Shown: piece after piece, positions 1-4,366 of the stretch | Numbering within the stretch: the first letter of the stretch is position 1 | Layout of the letters: each line of letters starts with the position of its first letter | Origin: Candidatus Ruthturnera sp. | GTDB taxonomy: Bacteria; Pseudomonadota; Gammaproteobacteria; PS1; Pseudothioglobaceae | Direction of reading: 5' to 3' | Length of the DNA stretch: 5,028 nucleotides | Assembly: GCA_018648985.1 (NCBI GenBank) | Contig: JABGOT010000045.1 | Coordinates: forward strand, 1,997-7,024 | Made by a program: the position numbers and the translations under genes | Notes under the pieces: model-generated | Seen by the model: the letters and a program-made list of their open reading frames with translations, nothing else | What the model was told of the DNA's origin: nothing | Databases searched by the model: none

Positions 1-462
1 TTTAAGGTGGACGCCTTTCCACAAACCAAAGCTTCTAGTGAGTCGCTATTGGCAATGCCTGAGGTGAGTGAATTATCAGATAAAGATATCTTAATATTTC
101 GGGGTAAAGGCGGTAGAGAGACCTTAAGAGAGGGTCTGGGTAAGAATAACATTGTTGAATATATTGAAGTATATGAGCGCACTCAATGCAAGATTGTGGC
201 TTTTCACAAAACCTCATTAACCCAATTTTTACAAAGTGACCAAGGTGTGATCACCATTACCAGTGTGGAAAATCTATCAACCTTGATAGCAATGGTTGAA
301 AAAATAGACATTGATGCGCTTGAATCTATCAAGCAATATCCGCTAGCAGTATTGAGCGAACGTATTAAAACTTATGCGCAGTCGGTTGGTTTTAATAAGA
401 TTGAAGTTGCACCACAAACTAACGATGAAGGGCTTATTCAAGCTATTAAGAGTATTTCATAA
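1..462 (+). CDS. hemD: Uroporphyrinogen-III synthase, C-terminal part (5' end outside window)
   Basis: HemD closes and rearranges the linear tetrapyrrole hydroxymethylbilane into uroporphyrinogen III in the cytoplasm, the last step shared by haem, sirohaem and cobalamin synthesis. The reading frame is open from base 1 (F-K-V-D-A-F-P) and ends in TAA at 460-462, giving 153 residues of a protein that is usually about 250, so roughly the first 95 residues lie upstream. Family landmarks are visible in order: a TKASSESLLAMPEV segment like the E. coli T-SESLLALPEL stretch, the ILIFRGKGGRETL strand-loop (RGxGGR) that lines the active-site cleft, a VEYIEVYERT strand, GVITITSVENLSTLI, the PLAVLSERIKTYAQSVGF segment, and a final NDEGLIQAI helix. 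The GTG at position 7 is an internal Val, not a start. In many gammaproteobacteria hemD follows hemC, which could be tested upstream. The 76-nt gap to the next gene contains a promoter candidate, so the operon may end here. The identification rests on motif recognition and is firm. Confidence 0.9.
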   Translation, partial: FKVDAFPQTKASSESLLAMPEVSELSDKDILIFRGKGGRETLREGLGKNNIVEYIEVYERTQCKIVAFHKTSLTQFLQSDQGVITITSVENLSTLIAMVEKIDIDALESIKQYPLAVLSERIKTYAQSVGFNKIEVAPQTNDEGLIQAIKSIS

Positions 463-475
463 AATACTAATACAC

Positions 476-504
476 TTGACAAAATGATAAAACATAGTTA
501 ATTT
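476..504 (+). promoter_or_regulatory. Sigma70-type promoter candidate for the HTH gene
   Basis: A perfect -35 hexamer TTGACA (476-481) is followed 17 nt later by TAATTT (499-504), which keeps the key T1, A2 and T6 of the -10 box. Transcription would start near 511, about 28 nt before the ATG at 539. The -10 is mediocre, and TATAGC at 511-516 is an alternative -10 without a good -35. The whole element is overlapped by the inverted repeat at 476-509. Confidence 0.45.
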
Positions 505-509
505 GTCAA
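476..509. repeat. 8-bp inverted repeat spanning the promoter (possible operator)
   Basis: TTGACAAA at 476-483 is repeated as its exact reverse complement TTTGTCAA at 502-509, with 18 nt between the arms. The left arm contains the -35 hexamer; the right arm overlaps the end of the -10 and runs to near the predicted transcription start. The arm centres are 26 bp apart, about two and a half helical turns. The symmetry is seen directly; a role as an operator is inference. The arms could instead pair in RNA, though an 18-nt loop and AT-rich arms make a weak hairpin. Confidence 0.4.
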
Positions 510-528
510 CTATAGCTTGTTTTTTTTT

Positions 529-538
529 GGGAGAGGAG
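529..538 (+). promoter_or_regulatory. Ribosome binding site that sets the start of the HTH gene
   Basis: GGGAGAGGAG directly precedes the ATG at 539 and is the strongest purine-rich Shine-Dalgarno stretch in the window. GGGAG (529-533) sits 5 nt from the start codon, while AGGAG (534-538) abuts it and is too close to be optimal. The site decides against the in-frame TTG at 503, which lies at the predicted -10 and has no ribosome binding site. A run of nine T (520-528) lies immediately upstream. Confidence 0.7.
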
Positions 539-976
539 ATGGTTAAGTTAAGCGTATCCAAGGCGGCGAGAATGTTAGGCATTAGTCGTTTTGACATTCA
601 AGGTCAAATCAACAGTGGGAAATTACAAACTCATGAAGGTTACGTCACCACTGATAGTTTGAGGTTGGCCTATCCAAATACCAGTCTACATTCAGAGCAA
701 GATAAGCGCATTCAAAAAATGCAACAAATCAAAGATGACGCTGTGTATAAATCAGGGTCTGTTGACACTGCACATGCTGAAAATGAAAAGGCTTATATCG
801 GTGCAATCGCTGTTTTAAAAAGCAAATTATACAAAGAAGAAATTAAAAATCAACATTATGAAATGGTGTTTGAAGAATTAGGCGGACGTTTAGAAGTGCT
901 TGAGGCTTGTTGCCACTCTCAAGATAAAGAGGCGTTGCACAAACTACAAGGCTGGGTCGAAACCCAGTCGCATTAA
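539..976 (+). CDS. Unnamed small HTH protein with a helical C-terminal region
   Basis: The product is 145 residues from the ATG at 539, chosen over the in-frame TTG at 503 because of the ribosome binding site at 529-538. Residues about 4-40 (LSVSKAARMLGISRFDIQGQ, then NSGKLQTHEGYVTTDSL) look like the compact helix-turn-helix of MerR/excisionase-type proteins: S-x-x-x-A-A-x-x-L-G-I-S, then a short wing and a second 'sees the target' segment. Residues 53-130 are charged and probably helical, compatible with a coiled coil, and include a Cys-Cys-His at 124-126. There is no signal peptide or membrane segment, so it should be cytoplasmic. From memory, the run from the HTH through 'LRLAYPNTSL...RIQKMQQIKDDAVYKS' resembles the N-terminal part of proteins in sulfur-oxidising and other proteobacteria that continue into a 2Fe-2S ferredoxin domain; that domain is absent here. 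I could not verify this resemblance. A DNA-binding regulator is possible but unproven. The gene stands between hemD and the convergent metF. Confidence 0.75.
   Translation: MVKLSVSKAARMLGISRFDIQGQINSGKLQTHEGYVTTDSLRLAYPNTSLHSEQDKRIQKMQQIKDDAVYKSGSVDTAHAENEKAYIGAIAVLKSKLYKEEIKNQHYEMVFEELGGRLEVLEACCHSQDKEALHKLQGWVETQSH
950..969. terminator. Hairpin at the convergent gene ends (weak terminator candidate)
   Basis: CTGGGT (952-957) and ACCCAG (962-967) form a 6-bp stem around a CGAA loop; on the plus strand one G-U and one G-C pair extend it to 8 bp (950-969). Read on the minus strand, the loop is TTCG and the hairpin begins about 10 nt after the metF stop, followed by a moderately T-rich stretch (TTGTAGTTTGTG). 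On the plus strand it lies inside the last codons of the HTH gene and no T run follows. It is best placed to end metF transcripts, but the missing clean U tract makes this weak. Confidence 0.3.
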
Positions 977-978
977 GT

Positions 979-1800
979 CTAAACTAAATTTTTAGCGATC
1001 TCTAGTGAAGGCTGTGTTCGATTCATTGAGTAAAAATGAAAACTATCCACCCCTTGATCTTTAAGCGTTTGGCATAAATTAGACACAACCTCTGTACCGA
1101 ACGCGCTCAGCGAATCCAAATCATTTTCATAAAGCTTTAATCTTTCTAAAATCCATTTTGGAATTTCAGCACCACACATGTTGGAAAATCTGACCAACTG
1201 TGTGTGATTGGTGATTGGCATAATGCCGGGTGTGATTGGAATATTCACACCCAGATTTTCAGCTTCATCTTTAAATCTGAAATAAGCATCAGCATTATAA
1301 AAGTACTGAGTGATAGCGGCGTCTGCGCCAGCCTTTACTTTATTAGCAAAGTGCGTAAGATCAGTTTGGACATTTTTGGCTTGTGGGTGCGTCTCTGGAT
1401 AAGCGGCTACCTCAATATGAAAATGATCGTTGTATTGAGATTTGATGAATTCTACCAACTCATTGGCATAATGAAAATCACCAATATCACGCACACCTGA
1501 TGGAATATCACCACGTAGGGCAACAATGCGGTTAATGCCTGCAGCTTTGTACTGATCAAGTAACTCGATTATTTTGGATTTTTCAGAGTCAATACATGAC
1601 AAATGTGGTGCTGCTGGAATGCCATCGTTTGCTTGAATATCTAGCACGGTTTCAAGTGTGGCGTCTTGAGTTGTGCCGCCAGCACCAAAAGTCACAGAGA
1701 AATACTCAGGGCTGATCACGCTTAATTCTTGTCGAATCTGTGCCAAAGCCTGTTTGCCCTTTTCTGTTCTTGGCGGAAAAAATTCAAAACTTGTTTTCAT
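979..1800 (-). CDS. metF: 5,10-methylenetetrahydrofolate reductase
   Basis: MetF is a cytoplasmic FAD enzyme that reduces 5,10-methylene-tetrahydrofolate to 5-methyl-tetrahydrofolate with NAD(P)H, supplying the methyl group for methionine synthesis. The 273-residue product is a single TIM-barrel catalytic domain, like the bacterial class (E. coli 296 residues) and without the regulatory domain of eukaryotic enzymes. Landmarks in order: SFEFFPPRT with the catalytic Glu at residue 6 (E. coli Glu28), VTFGAGG, AAPHLSCID, the FAD/folate loop IVALRGD with Asp98 (Asp120), VAAYPETHP, AITQYFYN with Gln165 (Gln183), PGIMPITN, Phe205 (Phe223) and FHFYSMNR near the end. The offsets to E. coli numbering are consistent, so all key residues are present. 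The start at 1800 puts FEFFPP almost at the N terminus, about 22 residues shorter than E. coli, which is common. No clear Shine-Dalgarno precedes it. It diverges from infA and converges on the HTH gene. I see no MetJ box or SAM riboswitch upstream. Confidence 0.97.
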   Translation of the reverse strand: MKTSFEFFPPRTEKGKQALAQIRQELSVISPEYFSVTFGAGGTTQDATLETVLDIQANDGIPAAPHLSCIDSEKSKIIELLDQYKAAGINRIVALRGDIPSGVRDIGDFHYANELVEFIKSQYNDHFHIEVAAYPETHPQAKNVQTDLTHFANKVKAGADAAITQYFYNADAYFRFKDEAENLGVNIPITPGIMPITNHTQLVRFSNMCGAEIPKWILERLKLYENDLDSLSAFGTEVVSNLCQTLKDQGVDSFHFYSMNRTQPSLEIAKNLV

Positions 1801-1830
1801 TGGTAGTTAAAGTAGGCGAAAAATAGGCTA

Positions 1831-1836
1831 ATTATA
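1831..1836 (-). promoter_or_regulatory. Consensus -10 box for metF
   Basis: On the minus strand these bases read TATAAT, a perfect -10 hexamer, 30 nt before the metF start codon; transcription would begin near 1824. At 16-18 nt spacing the upstream hexamers (GCTCTG, CTCTGG, GGCTCT) do not resemble TTGACA, and there is no extended -10 TG. The promoter may be weak or activator-dependent, or the hexamer may be chance in an AT-rich gap. Confidence 0.45.
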
Positions 1837-1871
1837 GCTTATTTGAATAATGCCAGAGCCTTTCCCTTTTT

Positions 1872-1900
1872 TTGTCTAAGGCTGGACATTCGGGTAAAAT
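1872..1900 (+). promoter_or_regulatory. Sigma70 promoter for infA (and probably tRNA-Leu and oadGAB)
   Basis: TTGTCT (1872-1877) and TAAAAT (1895-1900) are separated by exactly 17 nt, each close to consensus. The start site would be near 1907, leaving a leader of about 28 nt before the infA ATG at 1935. It is the only good forward promoter seen upstream of infA, the tRNA and the oad genes. It lies back to back with the metF -10 element in the same 134-bp gap. Confidence 0.6.
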
Positions 1901-1934
1901 AATCCCATTTACTTAAGTTGAGAAAACAGACACA

Positions 1935-2153
1935 ATGTCAAAAAGCGATTATATTGAGTTAGAAGGTGTGGTTAAAGAAAAACTACCCAATACTACCTTT
2001 ACGGTAGAGTTAGAAAATGGCCATAGCGTATTGGCGCATATTTCTGGAAAGATTCGTAAGCACTATATTCGTATATTGCCCGGCGATAATGTAACCGTTG
2101 AAATGACACCTTACGACCTTACCAAAGGTAGAATTACTTTTAGACATAAGTAA
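1935..2153 (+). CDS. infA: Translation initiation factor IF-1
   Basis: IF-1 binds the A site of the 30S ribosomal subunit during initiation and acts with IF-2 and IF-3. The product is exactly 72 residues, the usual bacterial length, and forms a single S1-like OB-fold. The family signature is almost continuous: IELEGVVKEKLPNTTFTVEL, then ENGHSVLAHISGKIRKHYIRILPGD, then TVEMTPYDLTKGRITFRHK, closely matching E. coli IF-1. The start codon is fixed by this length and by MSKSDYIELEG aligning with MAKEDNIEMQG. The Shine-Dalgarno is weak (a GAGA about 11 nt upstream). It diverges from metF and its TAA stop lies only 10 nt before tRNA-Leu, so the tRNA is very likely made from the infA transcript. From general knowledge, E. 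coli infA also has a tRNA neighbour (serW), so a tRNA beside infA is not in itself odd. Confidence 0.98.
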   Translation: MSKSDYIELEGVVKEKLPNTTFTVELENGHSVLAHISGKIRKHYIRILPGDNVTVEMTPYDLTKGRITFRHK

Positions 2154-2163
2154 AACATTTATT

Positions 2164-2248
2164 GCCGATGTGGTGGAATTGGTAGACACGCCGGATTCAA
2201 AATCCGGTTCCTCACGGAGTGACGGTTCGACCCCGTCCATCGGTACCA
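2164..2248 (+). tRNA. tRNA-Leu, anticodon CAA
   Basis: This 85-nt gene folds as a class II tRNA. The acceptor stem is GCCGATG with CATCGGT (first pair G-U), followed by discriminator A at 2245 and an encoded CCA at 2246-2248. The anticodon stem is CCGGA/TCCGG around the loop TTCAAAA, giving anticodon CAA, which reads the leucine codon UUG. The T stem is GACGG/CCGTC around TTCGACC. The stretch between the anticodon and T stems (TTCCTCACGGAGT) forms the long variable arm with a CTC/GAG stem, as expected for leucine tRNAs, and the start resembles E. coli tRNA-Leu. It sits 10 nt after infA and 16 nt before oadG with no promoter of its own that I can see, so it probably matures by cleavage from a longer transcript. 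Confidence 0.97.
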
Positions 2249-2264
2249 AATTAATAGATAAAAA

Positions 2265-2525
2265 ATGAATATGGAACAACAAACAGAACTTATTGTAGAA
2301 GCACTCAACCTTACCTTGTTTGGTATGGGTTTTGTATTTCTGTTCTTAACTTTGTTAGTGTTTGTGACTAAAACCATGTCATTTATTATCCAAAAAATAA
2401 ACAAGCGACAATCATCTCAAGATGACGATAACCATGATGATGGCAATTTAAGCTTAAAAGACGAGTTAGACGAAGAAACTAAGTTTGTCATTGAGCAAGC
2501 CATCAAGATGCACAGAGGGGCGTAG
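2265..2525 (+). CDS. oadG: Oxaloacetate decarboxylase sodium pump, gamma subunit
   Basis: OadG is the small membrane subunit that holds the soluble alpha subunit to the membrane beta subunit; in studied enzymes its C-terminal tail binds zinc and contacts alpha. The 86-residue product has the family plan: a short N terminus (MNMEQQTELIVEAL), one hydrophobic segment at about residues 13-36 (LNLTLFGMGFVFLFLTLLVF), a basic patch (QKINKRQ), an acidic Asp/His-rich linker at about 52-59 (DDDNHDDG), and a C-terminal helix (DEETKFVIEQAIKMHRG). The sequence is poorly conserved in this family, so position directly before oadA is strong supporting evidence. The start could be the ATG at 2265 or 2271. Neither has a clear Shine-Dalgarno: the 16 bases after the tRNA are nearly all A and T. 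The stop lies 5 nt before oadA. Confidence 0.9.
   Translation: MNMEQQTELIVEALNLTLFGMGFVFLFLTLLVFVTKTMSFIIQKINKRQSSQDDDNHDDGNLSLKDELDEETKFVIEQAIKMHRGA
2515..2520 (+). promoter_or_regulatory. Ribosome binding site of oadA inside the end of oadG
   Basis: GAGGGG lies 10 nt before the ATG at 2531 and within the last codons of oadG. It supports the chosen oadA start and is clearly better than anything in front of oadG or oadB. Confidence 0.6.
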
Positions 2526-2530
2526 ACATA

Positions 2531-4360
2531 ATGTTAAATTTTTTAAAAAATATAACCAGAAAGGCCGACAAGGCAACAGCCAGTAAAGTTGAAATTACTG
2601 AGCTTGTCTTTAGAGATGCGCACCAGTCATTGTTCGCAACGCGTATGCGCATTGATGACATGCTACCAATTGCAGATAAGCTAGATAAAATTGGCTATTG
2701 GTCAATGGAGTCGTGGGGCGGCGCAACCTTTGATTCTTGTATTCGTTATTTGGGTGAAGATCCTTGGGATAGAATCCGTGAAATTAAAGCGGTAATGCCA
2801 AACACACCTCAGCAAATGTTGCTTAGAGGGCAAAACTTATTAGGTTATCGTCACTATAGTGACGATGTTGTGCGCAAGTTTGTTGATCGTTGTGTTGAAA
2901 ACGGCGTGAATGTTTTCCGTATTTTTGATGCGATGAATGACATGCGCAACCTAAAAACAGCCACTGATCAAACCATTAAGCTGGGTCAGCACGCACAAGG
3001 TACGATTTCTTACACTGTAAGTCCGGTGCATAATATGCAAACTTGGATTGACATGGCTAAAGAGATTGAAGATATGGGTGCGCATTCGCTTTGTATTAAA
3101 GACATGGCAGGCTTATTACAGCCTTACGTTGCTTATGATTTAGTTAAGGAATTAAAAGCGGCGATTGATATCCCAATTCAATTGCACGCTCATGCGACCA
3201 CAGGGTTGTCGACAGCTAGCATTGTTAAGGCAGTTGAAGCAGGCATTGACCGTGTTGATACAGCGATTGGCTCTATGAGTATGACTTATGGCCATTCTGC
3301 GACCAATTCTGTGGTTTCTATTTTAGAAAACAGCCCAAGAAAAACCGGCCTAGATTTAGAAAAATTAGAAGAAATTGATGCTTACTTTAGGCCTATTCGT
3401 TGCAAGTACGCTCAATTTGAAGGTTCACTCAAAGGTGTAGATTCACGCATCTTGCTTTCACAAGTACCAGGTGGCATGCTAACTAACATGGAGAACCAAC
3501 TCCGTGAGCAAAACGCATCAGACAAAATTGATGAAGTCATGGAAGAGATTCCTCGTGTACGTAAAGATTTAGGCTATATCCCATTAGTCACCCCAACCTC
3601 GCAAATTGTTGGTACTCAGGCGGTACTCAATGTATTAACGGGTGAGCGTTATAAAACTATTACTAAAGAATCTGCCGGTATTCTAAAAGGTGAATATGGC
3701 GCAGCACCAGCACCTGTTGATCAAGCGCTGCAAGCTAAGGTGTTAGAAGGTAGCGAACCTATTACTTGTCGTCCAGCTGACAACATCGCACCTGAGATGC
3801 ATATTCTTGAGCAAGAATTTGACACCATTGTGTCTGAAAAAAATATTACTTTGGCTGACAATAAAATTGACGATTTGTTGACTTATGCGCTTTTCCCACA
3901 AGTGGGTGTTTCGTTTTTAGAAAATCGTAACAACCCTGATTTCTTTGAGCCAATACCTCAAGTTAAAGACACTTGTGCTGCACCTGATAGTGAAGAAGGC
4001 ACTTACACAGTATCATTTAAAGGCACTTCTTACTCGGTCGAGGTTTCTGCTGGTGGTGATGTGACCTCAATGAAGGCATCGTCTGATACGACAGCGCCAG
4101 CAGCGCCTGCTGAAAAAGAAATTGTTGCCGATGCGCCAGCCACTGGCGGAGAGCCAATTGGCGCGCCACTTTCTGGTAATATTTGGAAAGTCATGGTGTC
4201 GCTTAATCAAAAAGTAAATGAGGGCGATGTCTTGGTTATTCTAGAAGCCATGAAAATGGAAACAGAAATTAGAGCGGCTCGAGGTGGTGTGGTTACAGAT
4301 ATCAGCGTTAAAGAAGGTGATTCAGTAACGGTAGGGCAAACTTTATTAACACTCGCATAA
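2531..4360 (+). CDS. oadA: Oxaloacetate decarboxylase sodium pump, alpha subunit (biotin-dependent carboxyltransferase)
   Basis: The alpha subunit moves the C4 carboxyl group of oxaloacetate to biotin, leaving pyruvate; the beta subunit then releases CO2 from biotin while moving sodium out. The 609-residue product has three parts. The carboxyltransferase TIM barrel (about 20-285) opens with LVFRDAHQSLFATR and carries Asp29, Lys190 (CIKDMAG), His219 and His221 (HAHATTG), which match the metal ligands and carbamylated lysine reported for Vibrio OadA (D17, K178, H207, H209) at a constant offset of 12. The conserved PYC/OADA domain follows (about 290-470). An Ala/Pro-rich hinge (about 520-540) leads to the biotinyl domain with EAMKMET, biotin on Lys575. 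Intact length and the full biotin domain separate it from pyruvate carboxylase subunit B only partly; the flanking oadG and oadB settle the assignment. The start at 2531 has GAGGGG upstream, leaving an N terminus slightly longer than usual. A perfect 20-bp palindrome lies at codons 106-112. Confidence 0.97.
   Translation: MLNFLKNITRKADKATASKVEITELVFRDAHQSLFATRMRIDDMLPIADKLDKIGYWSMESWGGATFDSCIRYLGEDPWDRIREIKAVMPNTPQQMLLRGQNLLGYRHYSDDVVRKFVDRCVENGVNVFRIFDAMNDMRNLKTATDQTIKLGQHAQGTISYTVSPVHNMQTWIDMAKEIEDMGAHSLCIKDMAGLLQPYVAYDLVKELKAAIDIPIQLHAHATTGLSTASIVKAVEAGIDRVDTAIGSMSMTYGHSATNSVVSILENSPRKTGLDLEKLEEIDAYFRPIRCKYAQFEGSLKGVDSRILLSQVPGGMLTNMENQLREQNASDKIDEVMEEIPRVRKDLGYIPLVTPTSQIVGTQAVLNVLTGERYKTITKESAGILKGEYGAAPAPVDQALQAKVLEGSEPITCRPADNIAPEMHILEQEFDTIVSEKNITLADNKIDDLLTYALFPQVGVSFLENRNNPDFFEPIPQVKDTCAAPDSEEGTYTVSFKGTSYSVEVSAGGDVTSMKASSDTTAPAAPAEKEIVADAPATGGEPIGAPLSGNIWKVMVSLNQKVNEGDVLVILEAMKMETEIRAARGGVVTDISVKEGDSVTVGQTLLTLA
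2847..2866. repeat. Perfect 20-bp palindrome inside oadA
   Basis: The left half ATCGTCACTA (2847-2856) is followed without a gap by its exact reverse complement TAGTGACGAT (2857-2866). The bases just outside (T2846, G2867) do not pair. It covers codons for Y106-R-H-Y-S-D-D112 in a conserved part of the barrel. As RNA it could form an 8-bp stem with a UAUA loop; no U run follows, so it is not a terminator. The symmetry is seen directly; any function is unknown. Confidence 0.9.
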
Positions 4361-4366
4361 TTTAGC

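Noticed and set aside
35..217. 60-codon minus-strand frame inside hemD
   Set aside because: It overlaps conserved HemD sequence and has no independent support.
274..289. CTATCAA-CC-TTGATAG inverted repeat inside hemD
   Set aside because: Seven-base arms with a short gap are expected several times by chance; nothing in the context supports a function.
503..538. In-frame TTG start that would add 12 residues to the HTH protein
   Set aside because: It lies on the predicted -10 box, has no ribosome binding site and reads through the T9 run; the ATG at 539 has a strong purine-rich site.
1228..1252. 8-bp inverted repeat GGGTGTGA / TCACACCC with a 9-nt loop inside metF
   Set aside because: About one such repeat is expected by chance in a window this size, and it sits in coding sequence without a U run.
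1204..1500. 98-codon open frame antisense to metF
   Set aside because: It is wholly inside a confidently identified gene, has no family resemblance and no credible ribosome binding site.
2134..2163. A separate promoter for tRNA-Leu in the 3' end of infA
   Set aside because: The hexamers that can be paired at 17 nt (such as TTACTT with ATTTAT) are poor and would start transcription inside the tRNA.
2010..2404. Minus-strand open frames across infA, the tRNA and oadG
   Set aside because: They run through the tRNA gene and conserved coding sequence; parts are just the reverse translation of the tRNA.
4134..4148. CGCCAG-CCA-CTGGCG hairpin in the oadA linker
   Set aside because: It falls in the Ala/Pro-rich hinge, where biased codons readily create such matches, and the 3-nt loop and coding position argue against a terminator.
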